Under the pieces are notes generated by a model. That model worked only from the letters and a program-made list of their open reading frames with translations, searched no databases and was not told the DNA's origin. DNA of 64,000 nucleotides from Spirillospora albida (GTDB taxonomy: Bacteria; Actinomycetota; Actinomycetes; Streptosporangiales; Streptosporangiaceae): the NCBI RefSeq assembly GCF_000718255.1, contig NZ_JOFJ01000021.1, positions 1-64,000 of the forward strand, read 5' to 3'. Of this stretch, positions 43,386 to 52,315 are shown in pieces. Position numbers and translations under genes: made by a program. Numbering within the stretch: the first letter of the stretch is position 1; every line of letters begins with the position of its first letter.

Positions 43386-44168
43386 CTATTTGAAGGTGAG
43401 CGAGACGGAGCCGAGATCGGTGAAGTCGGCGGTGAAGGTCTGCCCCGCGGCGACGTCGATCGCGCGGGTGCAGGAGCCGGGCAGGACGACGTGCCCGGCG
43501 TGCAGGCGGACGCCGAATGAGGCTACCTTGCGGGCGAGCCAGGCCACGGCGATCACGGGGTCGCCGAGGACGGCGTCGGAGCGTCCGGAGACGACGAACT
43601 CGCCGTCGCGCCGGAGGGTCGCGTCGATCGCCTTCAGGTCGAGGTCCTTCGGGGAGCGGCCCTCGCCGATCACGTACCCGGCGGACGACGCGTTGTCGGC
43701 GATGGTGTCCTCGAGCTTGATCCTCCAGTCGGCGATGCGGCTGTCGATCAGCTCCAGGGCGGGGACGACGCGCTCGGTGGCGGCGATGACGTCCGCCTCG
43801 GTGCAGTCCTCGCCGGGCAGGTCGGCGCCGAGCACGAACCCGACCTCGACCTCGACGCGCGGGCGGCAGTACCGGTCGGCGGCGACGGGCTCGCCCTCGG
43901 ACAGGGCCATGTCGCCGAGCAGGTGGCCGTAGTCGGGCTCGTCCACGCCCATCATCTGCTGCATGGCCTTGGACGACAGGCCGACCTTGTGGCCGTGGAC
44001 GACCGCGCCCGCGTCCAGCCGCCGCCGGATGTTGACGAGCTGGATCTCGTAGGCGTCGACCACGTCGATGCCCGGATACGTCTCCGTGAGGGGCGCGATC
44101 GGCGATCGTTCCAGCTCCGCGGCCCAGAGCCGGTCCGCGACCTCGCGGCGCCGTTCGTTGGTCAGCAT
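43386..44168 (-). CDS. hsaE: 2-hydroxy-dienoate hydratase (HsaE/MhpD type)
   Basis: ATG 44168 gives 260 residues. The fumarylacetoacetate-hydrolase-like fold shows GHKVGLSSKAMQQMMGVDEPDYGHLL (about 68-93, region only) and RVEVEVGFVLGADLPG with the metal-binding glutamates (about 105-120). It hydrates a 2-hydroxy-2,4-dienoate to the 4-hydroxy-2-oxo acid that the aldolase at 41429 cleaves. hsaE-hsaG-hsaF is the same order as in mycobacteria. It is divergent from the acyl-CoA dehydrogenase at 44290 over a 121-bp shared promoter region with a palindrome at 44255. Confidence 0.92.
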   Translation of the reverse strand: MLTNERRREVADRLWAAELERSPIAPLTETYPGIDVVDAYEIQLVNIRRRLDAGAVVHGHKVGLSSKAMQQMMGVDEPDYGHLLGDMALSEGEPVAADRYCRPRVEVEVGFVLGADLPGEDCTEADVIAATERVVPALELIDSRIADWRIKLEDTIADNASSAGYVIGEGRSPKDLDLKAIDATLRRDGEFVVSGRSDAVLGDPVIAVAWLARKVASFGVRLHAGHVVLPGSCTRAIDVAAGQTFTADFTDLGSVSLTFK

Positions 44169-44254
44169 GCCCGTGACGCTACGAGCCGCTCCGCGCCGAC
44201 GCTCGTTCGGTCCCACTGGGCGGGAGGGCCCTTCACCGCGACGGGCCGCGTACT

Positions 44255-44272
44255 CTACCAAACAGTTGTTAG
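44255..44272. promoter_or_regulatory. Operator-like imperfect palindrome in the divergent hsaE/dehydrogenase promoter
   Basis: CTACCAAACAGTTGTTAG is an 18-bp imperfect palindrome (12 of 18 symmetric) resembling TetR-family operators of lipid and steroid catabolism. It is close to the start at 44290 and could control both divergent operons. No regulator gene is adjacent. Confidence 0.45.
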
Positions 44273-44289
44273 AAAATTGGGGAGGCTCA

Positions 44290-45420
44290 ATGGATCTCGA
44301 TTTCGGGCCGGAGGACGCGGCCTTCCGCGCCGAGGTGCGGGACTGGCTGCGCGCGCACGTGCCCGCCGAGCCGCTCCCGTCCCTGGAGACCGAGGAGGGC
44401 TTCGCCGCCCACCGGGAGTGGGAGAAGGCCCTCGGCGGCGCGCGCCTCGGCGTCGTGTCGTGGCCGCGCGAGTACGGCGGGCGCGGCGCGTCCCTCCTCC
44501 AGTGGCTGGTCTTCGAGGAGGAGTACTACGCGGCGGGCGCGCCGGGACGGGTCAGCCAGAACGGCATCAACCTCCTCGCGCCGACGCTGCTGGAGCACGG
44601 CACGTCCGAGCAGCTCACCCGGATCCTGCCGCCGATGGCGGCGGGCGAGGTGATCTGGGCGCAGGCGTGGTCGGAGCCGGGCGCGGGCAGCGATCTCGCG
44701 TCGCTGCGCGCCACCGCCACCCGCGCCGACGGCGGCTGGCTCCTGGACGGCCAGAAGACGTGGAGCTCCCGCGCCGCGTTCGCCGACCGGGGCTTCGGCC
44801 TGTTCCGCTCCGACCCCGAGTCGGAGCGGCACCGGGGGCTGACGTACCTGATGTTCCCCCTCGACGCCGAGGGAGTGACGGTGCGCCCGATCGGGCGGCT
44901 CGACGGCAAGCCCGCGTTCGCCGAACTGTTCCTCGACAAGGTGTTCGTCCCGGACGCCGACGTCATCGGCGCCCCCGGCGACGGCTGGCGGGTCGCGATG
45001 AGCACCGCCGGGAACGAGCGCGGCCTCACGCTCCGCTCCCCCGGCCGGTTCACCGCCGCGACCGAGCGGCTCGTCGGCCTGTGGAAGGAGCGCGCAGACC
45101 CGTCCGACACGGCGATGCGCGACCGGGTCGCGGACGCGTGGATCCGCTCGCGCGCCTACCGGCTCAAGGGCTTCGAGACGATCTCCCGGTCGGACGACAT
45201 CGGGTCCGAGTCGTCCCTGAACAAGATCTACTGGTCGGAGCTGGACGTGGCGCTGCACGAGACGGCGCTCGACCTGCTCGGCGCCGACGGGGAGCTGGAG
45301 TCGGAGTGGCTGGAGAACTACGTGTTCTCCCTCGCCGGCCCCATCTACGCGGGCACCAACGAGATCCAGCGCAACGTGATCGCCGAGCGGCTGCTCGGCC
45401 TGCCGAGGGGGGCCCGGTGA
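44290..45420 (+). CDS. Acyl-CoA dehydrogenase, larger subunit of a probable heteromeric pair
   Basis: ATG 44290 follows ggagg; 376 residues. FAD and acyl-CoA contacts typical of the family are VIWAQAWSEPGAGSDLASL (about 123-141), KTWSSRAAFAD, and IYAGTNEIQRNVIAERLLGLP at the end. The position of the usual catalytic glutamate (Y-E-G-T) is Ala here (Y-A-G-T), so the base is supplied elsewhere, as in steroid-degrading heterotetramers. Its partner overlaps by four bases. By length and pairing it resembles FadE31 or FadE26 of mycobacteria, enzymes for steroid side chain or ring fragments; which one is uncertain. Confidence 0.88.
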   Translation: MDLDFGPEDAAFRAEVRDWLRAHVPAEPLPSLETEEGFAAHREWEKALGGARLGVVSWPREYGGRGASLLQWLVFEEEYYAAGAPGRVSQNGINLLAPTLLEHGTSEQLTRILPPMAAGEVIWAQAWSEPGAGSDLASLRATATRADGGWLLDGQKTWSSRAAFADRGFGLFRSDPESERHRGLTYLMFPLDAEGVTVRPIGRLDGKPAFAELFLDKVFVPDADVIGAPGDGWRVAMSTAGNERGLTLRSPGRFTAATERLVGLWKERADPSDTAMRDRVADAWIRSRAYRLKGFETISRSDDIGSESSLNKIYWSELDVALHETALDLLGADGELESEWLENYVFSLAGPIYAGTNEIQRNVIAERLLGLPRGAR

Positions 45421-46337
45421 GGTTCGTCCTGTCCGCCGAGCAGAAGCTGTTCGCCGAGACGCTCCGCAAGCTGCTCGCCGACGCGGGCACCGCGGCGGCG
45501 GCCCGCGCCTGGGCCGCCGGCGACCGCGCGCCCGGCAGGCGGCTGTGGGCGTCGGTCGCCGAGACCGGCCTGTTCGCGCTGGCCGTCGCGGAGGAGCACG
45601 GCGGCGCCGGGCCGCTCCCCGTCGAGGTCGTCACGGCCGTCGAGGAGCTGGGCCGGTCCGCCGCGCCCGGCCCGTACGTCGAGACCCTGGCCGCCGCCGA
45701 ACTGCTGGGCCGCACCGGGGGCTCCCTGGCCGGGACGTGGCTGCCGCGGATCGCGGAGGGCGAGGCGGTCGTCTCGCTGGCCGTCCCGTACGCGCTGGAC
45801 GCCGACGCCGCCGACCTCGTCCTGGACGGGGAGGGCCGCGAGGCCGCGGTGACCGGGGACGTGCGCACGTCGCTCGACCCCGCCCGCCGCCTGTTCGCGG
45901 TCGAGGGCGGCGGGGACCCGACCGACTTCGGCGTGCTGCTGTGCGCGGCGCAGCAGCTCGGCATCGGGCAGGCGCTGCTTGAGGTGTCCGTCGACTACGC
46001 GAGGACGCGGCGGCAGTTCGGCCGCGCCATCGGCGAGTACCAGGCGCTCAAGCACCATCTGGCGAACGTCATGGTGGAGCTGGAGTTCGCGCGGCCGCTG
46101 CTGCGCGGCGCGGCGCTCGCGTACGGGACGCCGGAGTTCACCCGGGACGTGTCCGCCGCGAAGGTCGCCGCGTCCGAGGCGTCCTACCTGGCCGCCAAGA
46201 CCGCCCTCCAGGTGCACGGCGCCATCGGCTACACCGACGAGTACGACCCGTCGCTGTGGATCCGCAAGGCGCGCGCCCTGTACTCGGCGTGGGGCTCCCC
46301 CGCCGAGCACCGGGCACGGGTCATGCGCGCTCTCTGA
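45417..46337 (+). CDS. Acyl-CoA dehydrogenase, smaller subunit of a probable heteromeric pair
   Basis: GTG 45417 overlaps the upstream stop (GTGA); 306 residues, shorter than a classical 380-residue dehydrogenase. The N-terminal helical domain has EEHGGAGPLPVEVVTAVEELG (about 60-80), the middle strand domain is reduced, and the C-terminal helices have DYARTRRQFGRAIGEYQALKHHLANVMV and VHGAIGYTDEYD. Missing middle-domain loops mean it needs the partner at 44290 to make a full active site, as in FadE27/FadE32/FadE33-type subunits. Its last 17 bases overlap the convergent acyl-CoA ligase. Confidence 0.88.
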   Translation: MRFVLSAEQKLFAETLRKLLADAGTAAAARAWAAGDRAPGRRLWASVAETGLFALAVAEEHGGAGPLPVEVVTAVEELGRSAAPGPYVETLAAAELLGRTGGSLAGTWLPRIAEGEAVVSLAVPYALDADAADLVLDGEGREAAVTGDVRTSLDPARRLFAVEGGGDPTDFGVLLCAAQQLGIGQALLEVSVDYARTRRQFGRAIGEYQALKHHLANVMVELEFARPLLRGAALAYGTPEFTRDVSAAKVAASEASYLAAKTALQVHGAIGYTDEYDPSLWIRKARALYSAWGSPAEHRARVMRAL

Positions 46338-47889
46338 GCTCCACCCGGCGGACCTTGCCGGACGCGGTCTTCGGGAGGTCGTCCACCAGGACGACCTCCC
46401 GGGGGACCTTGAAGTTCGCGAGCCGCTCGCGGCAGTGCGCGATCAGCTCCTCGGGCGCGGCGGTCCTGCCGGGGCGCAGCCGGACGTAGGCGCGGCCGAC
46501 CTCGCCCATCCGCGCGTCGGGCACGCCGACGACACCGGACTCGGCGACCGCGTCGTGCCGGGCGAGGACGTCCTCGATCTCGGCCGGGTACACGTTGAAG
46601 CCGCCGACGACGAACATCTCCTTCGTCCGGCCGGTGATGCGGAGGTTGCCGCGCCCGTCCAGCCGGCCCTGGTCGCCCGTGTCGAGCCACCCGTCGCGGA
46701 TCGTCTCCGCCGTGGCGTCCGGATCGTCCAGGTAGCCGAGCATGACGTTGTAGCCCCGGACGAGGATCGCGCCGTCGGTTCCCGCCGGGACCTCCGCGCC
46801 CTTCTCGTCCACGATCTTCACCTCGACGTCCTCGATCGGCCGGCCGCAGGTCGTCGCGATCGTCTCGTCGTCGTCGTCCAGCGAGCAGGCCGTGACGGTA
46901 CCGGACGACTCGGTCAGCCCGTACGCGGTGATGACCTGCGGGAACAGCTCCGCTCGGATGCGCTGCACGAGCGCGACGGGAACGTCCGCGGCGCCCGTGA
47001 CGGCGAGCCGCAGGGAGGACAGGTCGCGGTCGGCGCGGCCGGGCGCGTCCAGCAGCGACGTGTAGATCGTGGGCGGGCCGGGCAGGACGGTGATCCTCTC
47101 CTGCTCGATCAGCCGCATCGTCTGGCCGGGCTCGAAGACCCGCTGGAGCACCATCGTGGCGCCGCGCAGCAGGCACGCCAGCACGCCCGCCTTGTAGCCG
47201 AACGAGTGGAACATCGGGTTGACGATCAGGTACCGGTCGCCCTCGGAGAGGCCGTTCCGGTTCGTCCACGCGGAGTACGTCCGGACGTTCTGCTCGTGCG
47301 TGACCATGGCGCCCTTGGGGCGGCCCGTCGTCCCGGACGTGAACAGGATGTCGGCGACGTCGCCCGGCTCGACGCTCGCGATGCTCTCGTCGATCTCCTC
47401 GCTCGAGTAGTCGGTGCCGGTCTCGATGAACCCCTCCCAGCCCATGACGCCCGCGCGCTCTTCGCCGTTGAACGTGACGACGGCCTCCAGGTCCGGCAGG
47501 CCGGGGACCTCGCCGTCGCCGTCCATGCCGAGCATGCCCGGATAGTCGAGGCCGAGGAAGCCGTCCTCGATGAAGAGGACCTTCACCTTCGCCCTGGACA
47601 GGGGCCAGCGCGCCTCGTCGCCCTTGTAGCGGGTGTTGATCGGGACGAGCACCGCGCCCGCGCCCATCGCGCCGAGCACGGCCGCGATCCACCGCACACC
47701 GTTCGGCGCCCAGATCGCGATCCGGTCGCCCTTCCCCACGCCCGCCGCCAGGAACGCGGCGGTGGCCTCCCGCGCCCGCTCGCGCAGCTCCGCGAACGTG
47801 ACGCGGACGTCGCCGTCCACGACGGCCTCGGCGTCCGGGAACGCCTCCGCCGCGCGGGCGAGCACACCCGGAATGGTCAGTTCACTCAT
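46321..47889 (-). CDS. fadD3: FadD3-like acyl-CoA ligase
   Basis: 522 residues. LFTSGTTGRPKGAMVTH (about 178-194), AYGLTESSGTVTA, TGDQGRLDGRGNLRITGRTKEM with FNVYPAEIED, and the catalytic PKTASGKVRRVEL mark an ANL ligase. The N-terminal third (VLVPINTRYKGDEARWPLSR) is close to FadD3, which activates the HIP propionate left after opening of steroid rings A and B. The identification is supported by the igr-type operon but is not certain. It is the last gene of the operon and overlaps the MaoC gene by four bases. Confidence 0.85.
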   Translation of the reverse strand: MSELTIPGVLARAAEAFPDAEAVVDGDVRVTFAELRERAREATAAFLAAGVGKGDRIAIWAPNGVRWIAAVLGAMGAGAVLVPINTRYKGDEARWPLSRAKVKVLFIEDGFLGLDYPGMLGMDGDGEVPGLPDLEAVVTFNGEERAGVMGWEGFIETGTDYSSEEIDESIASVEPGDVADILFTSGTTGRPKGAMVTHEQNVRTYSAWTNRNGLSEGDRYLIVNPMFHSFGYKAGVLACLLRGATMVLQRVFEPGQTMRLIEQERITVLPGPPTIYTSLLDAPGRADRDLSSLRLAVTGAADVPVALVQRIRAELFPQVITAYGLTESSGTVTACSLDDDDETIATTCGRPIEDVEVKIVDEKGAEVPAGTDGAILVRGYNVMLGYLDDPDATAETIRDGWLDTGDQGRLDGRGNLRITGRTKEMFVVGGFNVYPAEIEDVLARHDAVAESGVVGVPDARMGEVGRAYVRLRPGRTAAPEELIAHCRERLANFKVPREVVLVDDLPKTASGKVRRVELRERA

Positions 47890-48710
47890 GGAACCTCCTC
47901 GAACCTCACTCGGCCGGCGCTGAGGACCGTGGTGCCGTCGACCGCCGCCTCGAACCGGGCGCCGTCTCCCCCGCCCGTCCACGCCGCGAGCGTCAGCCGG
48001 TCGCCGGGGAACACCGGGGCGGCGAACCGGCCCTCCAGCTCCACCAGGTCTGCGGGGTGCGCGCCGGTCGCGGCGGCCAGCGGCAGCGTCACCGCGGCGA
48101 GCGTGCACAGCCCGTGCATGATGGGGCGCGGCATCCCGGCGACCTTCGCGGCGTCCGGGTCGATGTGCAGGTGGTGGCGGTCGCCGAGGAGCCGGTACAG
48201 CGCCGCCTGGTTCGGCTGCGTGGCGACCTGCGTCGTGTGGTCGGGGACGGCCTCCGGGCGCGTCGCCGCGGACGGCCCGCGCTCGCCGCCGAACGCGCCG
48301 CGTCCGGGCGCGAACAGCGACCAGGTGGCCTCGAAGTGGTCGCTCTCCACCGCGACGTCGAAGACCGCGGCGCGGCCCTTGTCCCAGACCTCCGCGACCC
48401 GCGCGTCCATCGTGATCTCGCCGGACGCGGGCAGCGGCCTCCGGACGGCCAGCCGCTGCGTGCCGTGCACCGCCGTGGTGACGTCGAACGCCCCGGCCGA
48501 GCCGAGCACGTCCGGCGCCCACTGCGCGAGCGTGAGGGCGAACGTCGGCAGGACGCGGAGGTCCCGCTCGAAGACGAGGTCGAGGTCGGCGGCCCGCGCG
48601 CCGACGGCGAGCGCGTACAGGATCGGCTTGGTGTCGTCGTAGGCGACGGTGCGCGTGCCGAGGTGGCGGCCGCGCCAGTCTCCGGCGTTCTTCACATCTG
48701 CGCCGTTCAC
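47886..48710 (-). CDS. MaoC-like enoyl-CoA hydratase (double hotdog)
   Basis: The GTG at 48710 overlaps the ltp2 stop; 274 residues. The N-terminal half is a degenerate hotdog (YDDTKPILYALAVGA; LPTFALTLAQWAPD), and the C-terminal half carries the hydratase motif DRHHLHIDPDAAKVAGMPRPIMHGLC (about 177-202, region only), with the D-x-x-H dyad. This two-domain plan matches the Rv3538/type-2 hydratase of mycobacterial steroid catabolism, which hydrates the enoyl-CoA in an earlier side-chain cycle. It lies between ltp2 and fadD3. Confidence 0.88.
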   Translation of the reverse strand: MNGADVKNAGDWRGRHLGTRTVAYDDTKPILYALAVGARAADLDLVFERDLRVLPTFALTLAQWAPDVLGSAGAFDVTTAVHGTQRLAVRRPLPASGEITMDARVAEVWDKGRAAVFDVAVESDHFEATWSLFAPGRGAFGGERGPSAATRPEAVPDHTTQVATQPNQAALYRLLGDRHHLHIDPDAAKVAGMPRPIMHGLCTLAAVTLPLAAATGAHPADLVELEGRFAAPVFPGDRLTLAAWTGGGDGARFEAAVDGTTVLSAGRVRFEEVP

Positions 48711-49885
48711 GCGTCCGCTCCCAGCATCAGGCCGCTGGTCGGGACGCCCGTTCCCGCGGTGACCAGGACGGTGTGGATGTCGCGCGGCTGGTTCACGGAC
48801 GTGCCGCGGATGAGCCGGACGGCCTCGGCGATGCCGTTCATGCCGTGAATGTACGCCTCGCCGAGCTGGCCGCCGTGGGTGTTCATCGGCAGCCGCCCGT
48901 CCAGCTCCAGGTTGCCGTCCGCGATGAAGTCCTTCGCCTCGCCCTTGCCGCAGAATCCGAGCTCCTCGAGCTGCGGCAGGACGAGCGGGGTGAAGTGGTC
49001 GTACAGGATCGCGGCCTGCACGTCGGCGGGGGTGAGGCGGCTCTGCGCGTACAGCTGCCGCCCCACAAGGCCCATCTCCGGAATGCCGGAGATCTCGGAC
49101 CGGTAGTAGGACGTCATCATGTGCTGCTCGTTGCCGGACCCCTGCGCGGCGCCCCAGATCAGGGCGGGCTTGTGCGGCAGGTCGCGGGCGCGCTCGGCGG
49201 ACACGACGACGAGCGCCTGGCCGCCGTCGCTCTCCTGGCAGCAGTCCAGGAGGCGGAGGGGCTCGGCGATCCAGCGGGACGCCTGGTGCTCCTCCAGGGT
49301 GATCGGCCGCTCGTAGAACCACGCCTTCGGGTTCGTCGCGGCGTGCCTGCGGTCGACGACGGAGACGCGGCCGAAGTCGGCGCTGGTCGCCCCGTACTCG
49401 TGCATGTACCGGCGGGCGAACATGGCGACCCACTGCGCGGGGGTCGACAGCCCGAACGGCGTCATCCACGAGTACGCGGCGCGGTCGGCGCTGACGTCCA
49501 TCGGGCGGTTCGCCTGGCCCAGCCCGTACCGCTCGCCGGACCGTTCGTTGAACGCCCGGTAGCAGACGACGACGTCCGCGACGCCGGTCGCGACCGCCAT
49601 CGCGGCCTGCTGGACGGTCGCGCACGCGGCGCCGCCCCCGTGCCCGATCCGGGAGAAGAACGTCAGCTCGCCGATGCCGAGGTTGCGGGCGATGTGGATC
49701 TCGGAGCTGGTGTCGGCGGTGAACGTCACCATGCCGTCCACGTCGGACGGCTCCAGCCCCGCGTCGGTGATCGCGGCGAGGACCGCCTCGCAGGCGAGCT
49801 GGAGCTCGCTGCGCCCCGACTCCTTGGAGAACTCGGTCGCGCCTATGCCGACGATGGCTGCCGCGCCTGGGAGCACGCTCATCAC
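48707..49885 (-). CDS. ltp2: Thiolase-like steroid side-chain aldolase Ltp2
   Basis: 392 residues from GTG 49885, or 391 from ATG 49882; both overlap the chsH1 stop. The thiolase fold shows AAIVGIGATEFSKESGRSE at the start (about 8-26), FFSRIGHGGGAACATVQQAAMAVATGVADVVVCYRA (about 79-114, region only), and C-terminal NTHGGQLGEAYIHGMNGIAEAV with the His of the old thiolase site. Ltp2 is a retro-aldolase that removes propionyl-CoA from the 17-hydroxy steroid CoA made by ChsH1/H2. It works in complex with the DUF35 domain of ChsH2, encoded at 51374; the Thermomonospora enzyme is known. Confidence 0.9.
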   Translation of the reverse strand: MMSVLPGAAAIVGIGATEFSKESGRSELQLACEAVLAAITDAGLEPSDVDGMVTFTADTSSEIHIARNLGIGELTFFSRIGHGGGAACATVQQAAMAVATGVADVVVCYRAFNERSGERYGLGQANRPMDVSADRAAYSWMTPFGLSTPAQWVAMFARRYMHEYGATSADFGRVSVVDRRHAATNPKAWFYERPITLEEHQASRWIAEPLRLLDCCQESDGGQALVVVSAERARDLPHKPALIWGAAQGSGNEQHMMTSYYRSEISGIPEMGLVGRQLYAQSRLTPADVQAAILYDHFTPLVLPQLEELGFCGKGEAKDFIADGNLELDGRLPMNTHGGQLGEAYIHGMNGIAEAVRLIRGTSVNQPRDIHTVLVTAGTGVPTSGLMLGADA

Positions 49886-50295
49886 GCGGCTCCTTCCGAA
49901 AGTTCGATGGTGACGGTGCCGGTGACGTGCGGGCCTATCGCGTTGACGCCCCGGACGGCGACCTCGACGCGGCGGGCGTCGTCGTCCTTGGCGGACACGC
50001 TGCCGGTCATCGTCATCGTGTCCCCCGGGTAGTTGGGGGCACCGAGGCGGATCTTAATGCCCTTGACGCGGGCGGCGGGGCCGGCCCAACCCGTCACGAA
50101 CCGCTCGACCAGGCCGTTGCTGGTCAGGATGTTCATGAAGACGTCCTTGGAGCCGCGCTGGACGGCGAGGTCCGGGTCGTGGTGGACGTCCTGGTAGTCG
50201 CGGCCGGCGAGGGCCGTCGCGACGATCATCGTGCGGGTCAGCGGGATGGCCAGCTCGGGCAGCTCCTGGCCGACCGTCACGTCCTCGTACCTCAC
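49882..50295 (-). CDS. chsH1: MaoC-like hydratase subunit ChsH1
   Basis: 137 residues from GTG 50295, overlapping the upstream stop (GTGA). A single hotdog domain with QELPELAIPLTRTMIVATALAGRDYQDVHHDPDLA (about 11-45, region only); the D-Y-Q-D-V-H-H-D motif carries the catalytic Asp/His. ChsH1 pairs with the N-terminal hotdog of ChsH2 to hydrate the C17 double bond formed by the FadE28/29-type dehydrogenase. Its place between fadE28 and ltp2 agrees with the mycobacterial igr operon apart from the position of fadE28. Confidence 0.92.
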   Translation of the reverse strand: MRYEDVTVGQELPELAIPLTRTMIVATALAGRDYQDVHHDPDLAVQRGSKDVFMNILTSNGLVERFVTGWAGPAARVKGIKIRLGAPNYPGDTMTMTGSVSAKDDDARRVEVAVRGVNAIGPHVTGTVTIELSEGAA

Positions 50296-51374
50296 GACGC
50301 CTCCTGGAGGAGCGCGCCGAGGCGGTCGAGGTCGGCGGAGGCGCCGCCGAGGACGCCCGCGTTCTGCTTGCCCCACAGGAAGTACCGGTGGACAGGGTAG
50401 TCGACGTCCACGCCGACGCCGCCGTGCAGGTGCTGGGTGCGGTGGACGACGTTCAGACCGGCCTCGTCCGCCCACCACTTCGCGACGAGGACCGCCGCGT
50501 CGGCGGGCTCCCCGGCCGCGATCAGCGAGACCGCGTGCCAGAGCGAGACGCGGATGGCCTCGATCTCGATGAAGGAGTCGGCGAGCTGGTGCTGGACGGC
50601 CTGGAAGGTGCCGAGCGGGCGTCCGAACTGCTCGCGCTCGCCGAGGTAGTCGGCGGCGAGCCGCATCGCGCCCTCGGCCACGCCGATCTGCACGGCCGTC
50701 ACCGCCACGCGCGTCAGGCGCAGCGCGGTCGCGAGCGCTCCGTCGCCGAGTGGTTCGGCGGGCGCTCCGTCCAGCGTCAGGTTCCCGGCCGCGTCGTGGC
50801 TGGTCGTCTCGGCCCGCTCCCAGGAAGCGCCCTCGGCGCCGGTCTCCATCAGGAACAGGCCGGGACCGTCCGGGGTCGCGGCGGAGACGAGCACGTGGCT
50901 CGTCCCGAAGGCCGTGGGAACCACCGCCTTCGTCCCGGTGAGCCGCCAGCCATCGCCGTCTCCGGCGGCGGTGCAGCGCGGCTCGGCCGGGTCGTGCGGG
51001 CCGAACTCCTCCAGCGCGAGCGTGAGCCGTCCGGTGCCCTCGGCCACGGCGGTGACCAGGTCGTCCCGGGTGCCGTGCTCGGCGAGCGTCAGCGCCGCGA
51101 CGACCGCCGGCCAGACCGGGACGGGCGCGACGAACCGGCCCTGCTCCTCCAGGAGGACGGCGAGCGCGCCGATGCCGAGCCCTGCGCCGCCCTGCTCCTC
51201 CGGCAGCGCGACCCCGAGCAGCCCGGCGGACGCCAGCTCCGTCCACAGCGCCGTGTCGAAGCGCCGCTCCGACGTCTCGGCGGCGCGGATGCGCTCCTGC
51301 GTGGCGTGGTCGGTGAAGATCTGCCGGGCGAGCCCCCGGACCTCCTCCAGCTCCTCGCCAAGGGTGAAGTCCAT
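50292..51374 (-). CDS. chsE1: Acyl-CoA dehydrogenase, FadE28-like subunit (ChsE1)
   Basis: 360 residues. N-terminal helices contain LPEEQGGAGLGIGALAVLLEEQGRFV (about 74-99), the middle domain is shortened (WRLTGTKAVVPTAFGTSHVLVSA), and the C-terminal part has DYLGEREQFGRPLGTFQAVQHQLAD with HLHGGVGVDVDYPVHRYF. It pairs with the 387-residue subunit at 52312 to form an alpha2beta2 enzyme that oxidises the three-carbon steroid side chain CoA. In mycobacteria fadE28 precedes fadE29; here it sits after chsH2. Its ATG overlaps the chsH2 stop by one base. Confidence 0.88.
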   Translation of the reverse strand: MDFTLGEELEEVRGLARQIFTDHATQERIRAAETSERRFDTALWTELASAGLLGVALPEEQGGAGLGIGALAVLLEEQGRFVAPVPVWPAVVAALTLAEHGTRDDLVTAVAEGTGRLTLALEEFGPHDPAEPRCTAAGDGDGWRLTGTKAVVPTAFGTSHVLVSAATPDGPGLFLMETGAEGASWERAETTSHDAAGNLTLDGAPAEPLGDGALATALRLTRVAVTAVQIGVAEGAMRLAADYLGEREQFGRPLGTFQAVQHQLADSFIEIEAIRVSLWHAVSLIAAGEPADAAVLVAKWWADEAGLNVVHRTQHLHGGVGVDVDYPVHRYFLWGKQNAGVLGGASADLDRLGALLQEAS

Positions 51375-52315
51375 CAGGTCTGGCTCCTCGGTCCGGCCGG
51401 GCGGAACACCGGCAGCGAAAGGTCGGGGTCGGGGTCGATCCAGTCGAGCGCGACCGGCATGCCGATCCGGACGTCGGCCGGTTCGATCCCGGTCATGTTC
51501 GCGATCAGCCGGGTGCCCTCCGCCAGCTCGATCACCGCGACGATCAGCGGGTAGTCGAACGCGGGGTGCCGGGGATGGTGGTTGACCACGTAGCTGTAGA
51601 CGTGGCCGTTCCCGGACGACTCGACGGTGTCCCACGCGAACGAGCCGCACTGCGGGCAGCACGGGCCGGGCGGGTGCCGCAGCGACTTGCAGTCGGCGCA
51701 CCGCTGGATGACGAGCCGGTGCTCCTTCGCCGCCTCGAACCAGAACGCGTTGTCGGGATTGATCGCGGGCCGGGGCCGCAGCGCCTTCGGCTTGGGTTTT
51801 TCGGCGGGACGGAACCGGAGCGTCCGCCACTTCTGCGTCGCGACGACCTCGCCGTTCGCGTCCCGGTAGGTGCGGATCGTGCTGATGAAGCGGCCGGTGC
51901 CGAGGCCGGTGGTCTTCTCCGGGGAGATCGACTCGACGCGCTCCTCCACGCTGACGTGGTCGCCCGGGACGAGCTCCCGCTCGAACGTGAACTCCGAGTC
52001 GGTCGCGACCACGGAGGTGTAGCCGCCCTCCGCCAGCAGCGCGACGAGTTCATCGCCGCCGGTCGGCGGGGCTGAGTCGGCGTTCACGGACGCCTTGTAG
52101 CCGCGCATCGTCCATGCCTGCATCATCGAGGCGGGCGCCACGACGCCGTCGCGTCCGGTGGCGCGGGCGGCGTCCTCGTCCAGGAAGACGGGATTGTCGT
52201 CCTCCATCGCCTCGACCCAGTGGCGGATCATCGGCACGTTCACCGGGTCCTGGCCGCGCCGGGGCTCGCTCAGCCGCCGCCCGACCCAGGACTGAAGCCT
52301 CTCCTCGTAGTTCAT
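51374..52315 (-). CDS. chsH2: Bifunctional MaoC/DUF35 protein ChsH2
   Basis: ATG 52315 (four-base overlap with the dehydrogenase) gives 313 residues. The N-terminal 180 residues form a hotdog (SEFTFERELVPGDHVSVEERVESISP; WRTLRFRPAEK). The C-terminal DUF35 domain begins with the rubredoxin-like zinc motif CADCKSLRHPPGPCCPQC (about 205-222), followed by an OB fold (GHVYSYVVNHHPRHPAFDYP, IVAVIELAEGTRLIANMTGI). The first domain joins ChsH1; the second stabilises and activates Ltp2, so the protein links hydration to aldol cleavage. Confidence 0.93.
   Translation of the reverse strand: MNYEERLQSWVGRRLSEPRRGQDPVNVPMIRHWVEAMEDDNPVFLDEDAARATGRDGVVAPASMMQAWTMRGYKASVNADSAPPTGGDELVALLAEGGYTSVVATDSEFTFERELVPGDHVSVEERVESISPEKTTGLGTGRFISTIRTYRDANGEVVATQKWRTLRFRPAEKPKPKALRPRPAINPDNAFWFEAAKEHRLVIQRCADCKSLRHPPGPCCPQCGSFAWDTVESSGNGHVYSYVVNHHPRHPAFDYPLIVAVIELAEGTRLIANMTGIEPADVRIGMPVALDWIDPDPDLSLPVFRPAGPRSQT

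Noticed and set aside
45979..48642. 887-codon frame over the dehydrogenase end and FadD3 gene
   Set aside because: Shadow frame; the real products in this interval have complete family motifs in other frames.
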